From Tetrahymena thermophila SB210 (taxonomy: Eukaryota > Ciliophora > Oligohymenophorea > Hymenostomatida > Tetrahymenidae): 64,000 bases of DNA. The first letter of the stretch is position 1. Every line of letters starts with the position of its first letter. Made by a program: the position numbers and the translations under genes. The stretch lies in assembly GCF_000189635.1 (NCBI RefSeq), contig NW_002475978.1, positions 62,001-126,000 of the forward strand, given 5' to 3'. Below, in pieces: positions 36,792 to 53,215 of the stretch. A model generated the notes under the pieces. It searched no databases, was not told the DNA's origin, and saw nothing but the letters and a program-made list of their open reading frames with translations.

Positions 36792-39700
36792 ATGTCTCAA
36801 AAAGTTTTCGAGCCTAATTATGCAATAAACGAGGGCGACTCTCCTGTAAACCTCTCGTAAGTGTCTGAGGGATCAACAGCAAGTCCTGTAAGAATATCTC
36901 CTGTTCAAAAATCCAACTAGATATCAAATATTAACTATTTATCCAACCTTAAGCATTCGCTTAACCAAGTAATTAACAAACTATTTTACTTTAATTGATA
37001 GACACACAAAGCATGCATTTTTATAAATAATTATCTTAATTATATAGTATAATAATGGAGGACGTAACGAATAATAGCAGCTTCAATACAAGCACTCCAA
37101 TCCCATTCAAGAATCTGATCAAGATTAATACGAATACAACAATGATGGTAACCATAATGAAACTAATATTAGCTATTCCTAGTCAGGAACAAGAAGTAAT
37201 TATTTTATTTTTTAATATTTTGAAGGCCAAATTGATATTTAAGATAAATTTGGGTATTTTAATTTAATTTGGTTGTTTGATTGCCATTTATTTGATGGAA
37301 CTAGTGAGTATTTTTTATTTATGCAGAATAAATTAGCAGTTTAATTAAAGTACTAGGTTAGATTTTCCTAAATTTTAGTTAGTAGCAATCAAGAATTTTC
37401 AAATGAACATTTGAAATAATAAATTAATAAAGATATTATTTATTGTTAAACAAAAGCAAATAAAAAGTATTTTTTACTTAAAATTTTTTGAAAAGTAGAA
37501 TATACAAATAACTTTATTGATATAAACTGACATTTTAAAGCTCATTCAATCTGTATTTAACTTTATCAACTAAAATGCAAACAGGTAAATAAGGTACTCT
37601 TGGAGTATTAATGAAGGGACTATCTCCAAAAGAGTTCGCAGCAATGCAAGTTTACGGAATGAATCAAAGCATGAGACAAAACAAGTCTAATACAATGGGT
37701 ACGTTAGGAAGCTAGCCTACTGTTAAATCAGTAGGTTCTGTAAATATAAACAATATGTAGCAAGGTCAAACAGTTGAGCACATAGAAACATTAGATAATT
37801 AACTTTCATAAGGAGAAATAGCTATTGATTAGGATCATTATCCATAAGATTATTAAAACGTAGCTCCTTCAAAATACACATAAAGAAGTCAAGCATTGTT
37901 TGAGTATTTAGCAAAAACAGGAGATATTATGAAAAGCTAAGAACGCTTACATACTTCAACTTACGCCAAGAACTTGCTTTTGTCTGATGAAAATATGAAT
38001 TAATTTGAAAAGGAAAATAAAAAGAAGGCTCATTAAAGAGTTTACAGTTCAAGAGAAATGGAAGTTATCAACCGTCTTTACTCTGAGCATGAATAAAAGT
38101 AAAAAAAAAATTCAGATTTGAAAAAGGATTATGAAGAAAAGATGCTCAAAGAGTGTACTTTCTCTCCTCGCTTGATGAGATCTCATTTTAACTCTGGCTC
38201 CAACTTCAATTTTGGAAATACCCACTCATAAGAGTCTCAATATTACTCAAAGAGAGAGCCTAACTTTTACGAGTAATCTTAAAAGATGAAAACGTTATAT
38301 GAAAACCATAAAGAAATACTCAAGGATGCCAAAGAAAATGAAGAAAAGCAGTAAGTTTTAGATAAACCTAAACTCACTAAAAAAACTCAGTAAATAAGTG
38401 AGTAGGCTTTTGAGAAAAAAGGATAAAAGAGCTTAAGCGTTATAGATCGTCTTTTCTAAGAAAAAAAGGTTCCTTAACAACCTGAAGATCCTCACCCATA
38501 TAAACCCACAATCTCTAACTACAAGACTAAGAATAGAAAAGTTCAAAAGATTGACGAATATCTCTATCAGGATGCCAAAAGAAGAAGAGAGGTAATTTCT
38601 TTTAATCATTTTAATAAGAAAAAAGGTTCATTTTAAAAAAGAAAAATCCCATTCCAAAAAATTTGAGAAAAAGCATGTTTTTAAATTAGTTTAAATACTG
38701 GCTTATTTATCTAATTGCTTGCTATTCAGCCATAATTATTTCATACATAATTTGAAAATTATTTGATTTTCAAAAGATTTTTTAATTGTTTTAGTAAATA
38801 TTATCAGTTAAAATATGTAATAGTTTTAGGCTTTTTTTTTCAGTTAAAAAAATTAAACTGTTTAAAAGCTTACTTTAAATTTTTGTTGGGTAATTAATTT
38901 TCAATATTAAATTAAGAATAAGATTTTTTGTTCTCACTGAACGAAATATAAGAAGTCTTTTTTATTTTATTTTATTTATTGCAAAATAAAATTAATCAGC
39001 AAATTTATTAAACTTTATAGGAAGAAAAATAATCCAAGAGTGTTACTCACAGCAACTAGAAATCTATCAACTTTAACACACTTTCTACACATGGACCTTC
39101 CTAAGGATCTGCTTATAATCCTAATGCTCACAAGAAGAGTCTCTAAAAAGCTATTGCTTCAAAATTTGACAAGGAATTCTAGCAAGCAGTTGCTGACATG
39201 GCATTTACGAAGGATCCCAACAGAAAATCTATGCCTGAAACTATTTCTTATTTGGAAGCCATTGAAATTTTGCAAAATTTGAAATTTATCAACCAAAAGA
39301 GCTTTGAAGAAAATTAAATTATTGCAACTTAAGTATAGCGTGTTTGGAATTAATTGTCAGGAAGATAGAATAAGTCTAGAGTTTTGGTGAGAAACCTAGA
39401 AGTTTTCTTGTTTGCCGTTTAAAATATCAGAGCTGACTCAGAAATGATACCTTATGTTACTGAGGAGTAGCTTTAATAAGAAGGCTAACAGAATACTTTA
39501 CATCATAAATCATAGCACTTGAATCCAGATGACTCTTCTCCTCGCAGTCACTTTAACTCCCAGCAACAAAGTTAGAGTTAAGATAATATGGAGAGAATCA
39601 ATTAGAAAATTGCAGAAAGAGCTGAGATGATTAATTCAAAGCTCAGCGAGTCTAAGAAATGTGCAGTAGGTTTCTTCGATAAAAATGATAACTTATACTA

Positions 39701-42700
39701 TATAGATGAGTAAGTAAACTAGATTCACAAGCAATTTAAGGATATTAATGACAATCGTCTAACTGCAGAAAAAGGTGCTAGAAGAACTTCTAAAAACAAT
39801 GAAGTCAATAATCACACCTATGCACCAGAAATCTCTGAAACATCTCGTCGTTTGGCCTTAGAAAGAAGGTATTTTAATTGTTAATTTTTGCTCAATTTGT
39901 ATTTATAATAAATTTAAAATATTTAGAGAAAGAGTTGTTGATGACTTAAAGAATAATCCAGGATTCGTTGGAGCTCTTGATATCAATGAAATTTTGAGTT
40001 ACTAATAGCAACTAACAAGATTTTAAAACTTAGAATTGAAATAGAAGCTTGATGATGAAAAAATGAATGAATGCACCTTCCATCCTTAAACAAAAGATTT
40101 CAGTAAGGTACAGAAGTATTTTTCACCTAGAAACAACAATAATGGAACTAATTTCGAAGAAGAAATGCAAGGAAAAGTACCAAGTGAAAGAAAGTAAGCT
40201 ACATCAACCAAGCCATTAGGAGTGCACAGAACACTAGAACTTTACTCTCTTGCTAAGCCTTAGAACTAGAGAAGAGATAGAGATAAAGGAGATATTGAGT
40301 ATGAAAAAGAGTGTGATGAATGTACATTCTCTCCTGATATTTCTCATATCAAGCTTACTAACTTTAATTCGACTATTAATGGAAGCCAGTACAACTCCTA
40401 CAACAGCCCTAACAAAAGCAAATAACTAAGCAATTTACAACAAAAAGGTATTTAGAAGAGTATCGATCGTATGAAAACTGGTCGCTTAAATACCAAAGTT
40501 AATGAGTAAATTCAAAGCTCAGGCACAACTTTATCTAACAAATAGCGTCAATCAATTGAGAAGTTTGTTAATATTTCCTTACAAAGTGAGAAGCACACTC
40601 ATGAGCGCCCTCAGGGAAGATTCATCTCAACTAACTCCCACCATAATCACAGTAACAGCGGGCAACACAGAGTAGTTTCATCTTCTCCTAAGCCTAATAT
40701 GTTCTCTCCTTAAGAAACTCAAGAATACACTCACTAAAATAACATAGGTAAATCATTAAATAAAAGTATATTAAATAATTAAAATATTTATTTTATAGAT
40801 CCATAGGAACACGTAGATACTGCTCGTAGTGGTAAATCTCAACCTAATTAGGCAGAAACTCAAGATGTGACTGAATACTTCTTGAAGTAGCCTTAGCAGT
40901 AATCTTAATAGGATAAAGAAAAATCTCTACCTGTAACTTCAAAAACTATGGAAGAAGACAGAGTACCTTTGCTGTTTGTTGACGTAAACATTGAAGATGG
41001 TAAAACTGCCAGAATTATTGTTTACGAAGGTGAAAAATCTGAAGATCTTGCTAATAAGTTTGCATAAGAACACAGTAAATTTTTATTAATTCAATAACAT
41101 AATTAAAAAGATGATTTCTTTAAAAAAGATCTTGATTCAGTTATGACAGGAAGACTTAAGGATTTGTTAGATTAACAAATTAACAGCTTATTAACTAAGA
41201 TTGATGAAGAAGTTGGAAGCGATAGAGAAGAAGAAGAGGAGGAAAGTGGAGAAGACGAACAAGGTAACTACATTCATAGAAGAAGACATAAAAAATAGAA
41301 AATGATTGACCATCATATTAACGAAGAAGAACAACACCAAACTAGCCAACAAGTAGTGCACCATGAAGAAGAAACTCCTTCAAATAATTAAAACATAATT
41401 TACACAGAAGATAACTTTGATTATATGAGCAGCTAAAATCGCTTGAATAATCCTAATTTCCACAACCAAGTTTAGAATTCAGATCCAAATATTAAGTCAA
41501 ATCAAATGATTACTCATCCTGATGAGCATGTTAAAGAAGAGGTTCATGAGTAAGACGAAGACGATGAAGAAGAGTAAAATAAAGTTAAGAGAACAGCTGC
41601 AGGAAACTAAAACGAACATCCTTAAGAACATGAGCATTAGAAAAATGCTTAGGATATCATGGAAATGCACATGAAAGCTTTAGCTTAGACTTTCAAAAAC
41701 TATTCTGAAAACGAAGACAAATAGAAGTAGTTATTGAGTGAAGACAATCACACCTAACTTACCTCTTCCTAACAATAGAAAAAGCTTACTTAAAAAGAAA
41801 TCGAAGAAATGCATATGAAAGCTTTGGCTACAACATATAAAAATTACTCTGAGAGTGAAGAAAAGCAATCCTAATTGCCAACCAATAGCTAGAAAGTGAC
41901 TCTCTAAGATATGGAAAATCTTCATATGAAAGCCCTAGCCGCAACCTTCTAAAACTATTCAAATGATCCCAATAAGCTAAACTAATTACCTCCCTCTGAG
42001 TTCTCTAACTCAAGCTCAAAGAAGGTGTTCGAATACGAGTAACATTCACCTTTACAAAACACACAAACATAAGGTGGACTTTACTCCTATTAAAATTAAC
42101 CTTAAATTTCTAATAACTCCTATGCAGGTAGCACTTACAAGCCAGAAACCACTAATGCAAACAGTAACAGTTATAGTAATTAGCTTAATGTGCAAGATAT
42201 TATGAATAATCATATGAAGGCTTTGTCAACAACATATTAAAATTATTCTGAAAACCCTGATAAATTTAATTATAATTAATCCTCATAGCCATCATCATCT
42301 TCATATTTGCCCTCAAGCACAAACTACGGATAAGCTTCAAATAGTCCTTACAACAAATATACTTCTCCAGTAGGTTAATCTAATTTTGCCACTGCTTACA
42401 CAAACCCCACTACTTAAGTAAACTATGGTTCCTCATCATATAATGCTCTTGGAACTTCAGCATCACCAACTGGCACCACCTACAATGCATATTCTATTCC
42501 AACAACCAATACCTATAGCACAAATACTTATGGAACTACAAATACAGGTACTTATGGAACATCTAACGCAAATACATATGGAACATCAAATGCAAATACA
42601 TATGGAACATCAAACAACAGCACATACGGAGTTACTAATACTAACAACTATGGATTATCTAACAGTAATACTTATGGTACTGCTAATAATACCTATGGAA

Positions 42701-42804
42701 CTACTAATACCTATGGAGCTACTGCATCTAACCCTTATAGTTCTTCAACAACATATACAACTCCTTCAACCTTTAACTACAATCCCACTACATTTAAATA
42801 TTGA
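36792..42804 (+). CDS. Large CTFxP-motif repeat protein, probably cytoskeletal/ciliary
   Basis: Six exons: 36792-36968, 37048-37195, 37585-38591, 39021-39868, 39927-40747 and 40799-42804, giving 1,668 residues. Three E/D-C-T-F-x-P motifs are seen: KECTFSP near residue 298, NECTFHP near 775 and DECTFSP near 858. This motif recurs in large coiled-coil proteins of ciliates and kinetoplastids. A globular segment around 1058-1100 (LLFVDVNIEDGKTARIIVYEG, then DLANKFAQEH) looks like a ubiquitin-like small domain associated with such proteins. Downstream are four copies of a HMKALATTYxNYSE repeat near residues 1287, 1338, 1371 and 1468. The C terminus (about 1574-1641) is a NTYGTSN-type low-complexity repeat. 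The rest is K/E/Q-rich. Function unknown; a basal-body or axonemal structural role is an inference from the motif's distribution. Confidence 0.82.
42505..42725 (+). repeat. Coding minisatellite, N/A-T-Y-G-T repeats
   Basis: Repeats of roughly 24-30 bp such as AATACATATGGAACATCAAA, reiterated about ten times and encoding NTYGTSNA-like units at the C terminus of the CTFxP protein. Adjacent units near 42565-42620 are almost identical, indicating recent expansion. Confidence 0.85.
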
Positions 42805-44530
42805 ATAAAAAATTATATTAATAGATATTTGACTTGTATAGTTTTAATTAGATATAACTTAAATGTTTATCATTAAATCAAATAAATTTATATTGCAAAA
42901 TTTGTTTTTACCTATAAAAAATATATCTTATCCATTAAAATAAATTACCTAATTAAGTAAAAATAAAATACTCAAAATCCTCACAAACTAATCCCAAAAA
43001 ATAATTTTTTTTTTGCTATCTTTCTTTAAAAGATCTAAAATTAAAACATAAATTATGAAGAAAATTACAAATTTTTAAATAATTTTTTTTATATTATAAT
43101 ATTATAATAGCTTTATAAAAGAAATATTTATAAAAAGAAAATTAAAATTAATGAATTCATTTTATAAATTGATTATCATTAATTTTCTATATTCAAAAAA
43201 AACATAAACTTATTTTAACTAATTATTATTAAGGAAAGGTCTTTATAAATACAAATTTGTTATAATAATGTTAGCATTTATATATTATCCAAAAATATAT
43301 ACTTGAAAAAAATCTAAAAAAATATATCTACTCTTTTTCAAGTAATAGATTTTGAAATTAATTTGACTTTGGTGAAATTTCTCATGCAAAAAAGTATGTT
43401 TTGTTAAAAAAACAGAGTAAATTCTTTAAGTAATAAATAAATAACCTAAGTTTCAAATTAATTTCAGTAGATTTATTTACTTAAAGTCTTGAATAAAAAA
43501 TACTAGAATATAAGTAAGTAAGTATAAAGTAAATAAAAACTTTCAATCTAGAAAAATTTAAATGAAGTTAAAAACTTTTTTATATTTTTTGAAATAGTTT
43601 TTTAAAGAAATAAAAGACAGTAGTTTTTCTTTAAAATTTTCTAAATCTTTTCAAAATTACTGGTTTTTATTATGATAGAAAATAAGTAGTATTTTTATAG
43701 CGTATCTATTTTGTAAATTGAAAAGAAAAATAGCTTATCATATTTTTTACAATTTTTTAAGTAATTTAAAGCTTTTTAAAGAGTTTAATATTTAATTCAA
43801 CAACAACAAATTAATAATAGAATTAGTGTAAACTTTATTTTTCATTTTAATAGAATTTTATCTGATATTACTTTGAGTTGTTTTGTGCAAATTATTTGAT
43901 TTGAGGATAACAGAAATGATAAAATTTAATTCAAGGAAACAACTAAAGATTTATTTACTAAAATAATTCATTTATTGTATAATATAATAAATGCGAATAA
44001 TTAAAGCAATAAAGTGAATGATAGTTATGATATAATAAAGACAACTCTTTGATTGGGATAAATAAATATGCATTCATAAATATCTCATGTAATAAATTTA
44101 AAATCAGTAATAAAATTTTTTAGTTAAGGGCAATTAATTAATTAATAAATTAATAAGATAATAAATTACTTAAGTTTCTTATATTCACTCTAGATTTCTC
44201 AACATCAAAAATAAATCAAAAATTTTAAATTATTCTGCTTAAAATAAAGGTTAATAAACAAATAGTAAATTAATAGGTTATTAAGCTGTGAAAGCTCCAT
44301 TATAGATAGTTTTCTTTTAAAAACGCATAATTAATTTTACAATTCTAAGTGCATCCCAAAAATAATTTTAGATTTAGTTCACCTTTTCAGTCATAATATT
44401 TTTGAATTGATAGAGCTATTGAAACTTAGAGAAAAATTTTAAGCTAAGAATAAATAGATCATTTAAATTAAAGCAACATCTTCAAATCATTTGAGATTAT
44501 TTCTTAAAATTTAATTACCCTGATTAGAAT
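42805..44530. other. Intergenic, AT-rich
   Basis: A 1.7 kb spacer between plus-strand genes with long A/T runs and no frame or RNA gene recognised. The 3' part should contain the promoter of the Aurora-type kinase. Confidence 0.6.
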
Positions 44531-48970
<4,440 letters not shown>

Positions 48971-49835
48971 TAAATAGTTTAAATTATTAAATTAAATAAA
49001 TATAAATAAATAATAATCATTAAATAAATAAATAAACAAATAAAAATTTAGTAGATTTACTATGTAGTATATAAAATATATATTTATTAGTTAATAACAA
49101 AATAGTAATTCATCTTAATTCCTATTAATTATCTATTTGATAATGTAAAAATTCTAAAGTATTGATATCTAAAAATACTAATAAATATTTAATTCAATAA
49201 TTTATTTAGTAAATGTCCTTGACAGTACAAAAAATTTTGTTGAATTTAAATTGATTTATTAAAAAATATAATTTTGAATTTAAGTAAATTATCTATGAAT
49301 GTCTTTTTTTAGAAGATTTGTTTTAATTTCATAGATTTTTTGACTAAATTCAAATTAATTTAATATTAAATTATATAAGCCTCCTTATCAAGTTTATAAC
49401 CAAAAAGAAAAGTGTTTTTTAAATAATAATTTTCAAAATTCTACTATGAAATATATCGAAAGGAATTTTTAGAAAATTTTTTACATACTTTGAAAAAGGT
49501 TTAATTTATTCTTATTTTATTTTAAAAAATATCTTATTAAAATTATTTAAATTAGAAACAATATATTTGGATTAACAAGAAGTAAGGAAGTTTGCAATTT
49601 TTTGTAAAAATATATGAGTAATTAGTTAATTACATAATATAATTATAATAAGAGGTAAGAATAAAGAATACTTGAATGGTTATTAGAATTTTTTTAAGCT
49701 TCTATAAATAATAAAATCCTTAATTTTTTATATAATTTATTTGGCTATTAAGCTAATTATTGGCTTAAAATCCTTAGTCCATCTATTTATTTATGTATTT
49801 AAATGTTTATTTTAATTTATTTTATTTTTTTGAAA
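48971..49835. other. Convergent intergenic region
   Basis: Between the 3' ends of the Aurora-type gene (plus) and the Notchless gene (minus). It opens with ATAAATAAATAAAT repeats at 48990-49045, then plain A/T DNA. No gene or RNA recognised. Confidence 0.6.
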
Positions 49836-51645
49836 TCAATTCTTCCATATTTTTAATAATTTATCTTTTCCACCTGAACAAACCTTAAGACCATCAGGAC
49901 TCCAATCTACTCCGTATACTTCGTCAGCATGTCCCGGCAAGTCAAACATTAACTTTTTAGTTTTTATATCCCAAACTTTCATAGTAGAATCTTTAGAACC
50001 ACTAACAAAAAGTCTATTATCAGGAGACCATGCGATTTGATAAACACTAGCAACATGTCCTCTAAAACTAGCAATATAAGCTCCATTAAAACCATCCCAT
50101 AATTTTAAATTTTTATCAAAGGAAGCTGAAATAAAATATCTTCCGTCAGGAGAGAATTAGACATGATTGACAGGCTTTGTGTGTCCAGTTAATCTGATAA
50201 TAGGTTTTCTGGAATCAACGGGATCCCACATGTATAAAGTGTTGTCATCAGAACCTGAAACTAATCTTTCATTCTTTGAGCCCTTTAGCTTTGTGTATTT
50301 TTCCAATGCTTTTTTTTATTGATCTTCTGGATTTTCTAATATTTCACCTTTTTCATCAAAATATCCAGTTCTCAAGGCATGCTCAGTGCTTAAGCAGATA
50401 GTATTAACCCAGTGAGCGTGTCCTTTTAATTCTTTTTCCATACTTCCATCCTTTTTCCAAACCTATGATTATATAAATATATAAATTAATTTCATTATTG
50501 GCAAAACACTAAAATATAAAAATAATTCAATAGTTAGCTCAAAAAGCTCTACTTTAACATTTATTTTCAAATGCTTTGGTAAATTAGTATTTTTTTTGCA
50601 AAGGAATTATCAAGTAAACAAAAAAACTGGAGAGAAATTTATATAAATATCCTTTAGATAATTTGATTATCATCCTAGTCATTATTTAAAATAAGACATT
50701 GCTCAAAAATATTTTTGCTTAGAAGTATTTTCCGAAATGCTTAACTACTGAATATGGTTTAATTTGAAATATTTTTATTTTATTTACCTTTATAGTTGTA
50801 TCTTCACTTGAACTGTAAATTAAACCTTGTCCTCCCCATAAAACTTTAGTTATACTCTTAGAATGTCCACCAAAGCAAATGCAACATTATTAAGATCTTG
50901 AGCTCCAAATTCTGATTGAGGCATCCTTGGAAGCACTTGCAAATAATTCGCAATCTTTATTCATGTGGAGAGGCTCCCATGAGATAGATGTAATCCACTT
51001 GTTGTGTCCCTTCATTGTAAGGCCAATTTACTTTCCAGTTTCTGGATCCCAAAGACAAATATCACCATTCATATCTCCTGATGCTAACATTTTGCCATTT
51101 GGACTCCATTAGATAACTAAAACCCAATTTCTGTGACCACCTTTACCTGTTTCTTTGGGGAGTTCTGTATTTACATCCCAAAAACGAACAGTTGTATCAC
51201 CTGAGCCACTAGCTAAATTTTATCCATCTGGAGAAAATTATACGGAAAGAACACTATCTGTGTGACCTGGTAAAGAACTTGATTAACGAGTTATGGGACG
51301 AACAAAGAAAAGTGATTAAGGATGGAAAGTAATATCAAGAGTAACTTCTGTGGAAAAATTTTTCATCTTTTTAGCGAAATCATCGATACTAGTCTTGATT
51401 TCATGAGTGCCATAAAAGAAAGTGTATAATTTTTCTTCATCATTTTGCAAAATTTCATTAATCATTGCCTCTAATTCCTTTGCTTTGGTGGTGAGGGGAA
51501 CTTAGAGAATGTTATCAACTTTCTCTCCCTCTGCATTTTTAAATTGAATATATATTTTTTTTTCAGCATCATCTATTTCATTCTTTTTCTCCTGTTAAAT
51601 CCCATCTGGATTAGATTCTGTTTTGAGCTTCTTAGTTGGATCCAT
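49836..51645 (-). CDS. NLE1: Notchless / Rsa4 60S ribosome-assembly WD40 protein
   Basis: Two exons on the minus strand, 51645-50788 and 50462-49836, giving 494 residues (family 485-515). Notchless/Rsa4 binds pre-60S particles; its N-terminal ubiquitin-like NLE domain is pulled by the AAA ATPase Midasin (Rea1) to release assembly factors in the nucleolus/nucleoplasm. The NLE domain is at about 29-110 (IYIQFKNAEGEKVDNILQVPLTT..., ending near FRPxSLF-like FHPQSLFFVRPITRQ). The eight-bladed propeller follows, opening with LPGHTDSVLSVQFSPDGQ and SGSGDTTVRFWD, and closing with the family-specific LPGHADEVYGVDWSPDG and SGGKDKLLKIWKN. The MIDAS-binding acidic residue in the NLE loop is expected near E52-D54 but cannot be fixed without alignment. 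One intron of 325 bp. Confidence 0.95.
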
Positions 51646-52740
51646 TTTTGCTAATTTATGTATTCTACTAACACCTTGCTAAATATTATTTCTTAATAAA
51701 TTAAATTAAATTAATTCTTCAAAATTAATTAATCAGTCATCAAATCTATTCCTATCAAAATTTAATTTGGTTATCACTAAAATAAATAGGAGTTAATTTT
51801 GATCTTATCATTTATAACTTAAAAGCTCTATCATTATAATGTTTCCTTTGCTCAATATACCTCTACTAAATGACATATTTTATAATTTCAACTCCCATAT
51901 TTCTATTTCTTCATTTAGTTTTCAATATTAACACATTTAACATTATTCTACTTATTTTTATTATATTTTTGTATATTTTACTTTAAAATATTTTATTTTT
52001 CAGATTAAGTAAACTCAAAAATATTAAATTAAAAATATATTTAAAAACAATAGTTTCAACGAATATCTTTCTAAAATAAATTAAAACATCTATAAATTTT
52101 ATCAATTTTGTTAAATGATTTTAATTCAAATACTTTTTGATCGTTCTTGAGATTTTTCTTTAAGATATAATTGTAAACTATGAAAAAATATCAAATAAAT
52201 AAGATAACAATGTTGTTTTCAAAATTACTTTAGAATATTTTTAATATTTTTTTAATAAAAATTTTCTAATACACGAAATTTAGCTAGCTCATAATTTTAA
52301 AAAAATAAGTTTGAATTTAAAAATAAATATTTATTTGTTCAAACATATTTTTAAATAGTAATTCTAAAATAGGCGTAAATAAATATTAGATTAAAATATA
52401 AAATATTATTAAATTATAAACGAATTTTAGTTTTTAAAATTCTTACATTTTTATATAAAATAAATTTAAAGATGATGTAAATTTTTTACAATTTATTTAA
52501 ATTTAGATACAATTTTAAATTTTAAATAAATTAAGTTATGCTTTAAAATAAATAGATATTTATTTATTTATTTAATTAAGTTTTTAAATAGTTTTAAAAT
52601 ATTTATATTAGTTATTTATTTTGTTATTTATCTATCTATTTATAAGAAAGATTAGAATAATAAGATGATATATTTATTGATTTAAATATTAAAAGTTGAT
52701 TAATTTTAATTTTCTTTAAATTTATTTAATTGACTATATT
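51646..52740. other. Intergenic, AT-rich
   Basis: Upstream flank of the Notchless gene and downstream flank of the membrane RING gene. Mostly A/T with TTTATTTATTTA at about 52560-52580. No independent gene seen. Confidence 0.6.
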
Positions 52741-53215
52741 AAAGAGGCATCTATCTATTTACCTATCAATCTTTTTTTGATTTACAATCATCTTCTCAGT
52801 CTTTATTAATATGTATGATTTATATTTTTGTATCTATTGCTTAGTTAGATATATATATTATCCAATATGCAATATGGGGTTCACCGAATTAGATATTAAG
52901 AAATCTGTAAATTCTATTTTATTCTTCTTAATTATTACAATTATTAAACTTTTAATCTTATATATGTTGTTAATTATATAAAAGAAATCTATCTTTTGTA
53001 TAAATCAATCAATTTTTTGTTGATTTTCAATCATCTTCACAATCTTCATCGAAATTGATTAATTATGTTTCTTTATCTATTGTACAGTTAGATACCTATT
53101 ACTCTATATGTTATTCATCTAATTAGATGAATTTATCATTTAGAAAATTTTAAACTTTATTTTATTCTTCTAAGTTATTATTATTATTATTATTTAACTT
53201 TTAATCAATTCCTAT
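52741..53215. repeat. Tandem ~240-bp duplication covering the 3' end of the membrane RING gene
   Basis: Unit 1 (52741-52980) and unit 2 (52981 to about 53215) begin alike (AAAGAGGCATCTATCT against AAAGAAATCTATCT) and keep the same order of blocks: CAATC...TTTTTTGAT, CAATCATCTTC, CAGTTAGATA-like and TTTTATTCTTCTTAA, ending AACTTTTAATC. Unit 2 contains the last codons and stop (TGA 53029-53027, minus strand) of the RING gene. Unit 1 is a decayed non-coding copy lying just downstream of that stop. Confidence 0.75.

Noticed and set aside
42505..42725. Regular short repeats suggestive of a CRISPR array
   Set aside because: Repeats are contiguous and in coding frame without unique spacers, and the genome is a eukaryotic nucleus.
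42425..42808. Plus-strand frame encoding HMEHQTQIHM-like repeats
   Set aside because: Out-of-frame reading of the TYGT coding repeat of the CTFxP protein; periodic only because the DNA is periodic.
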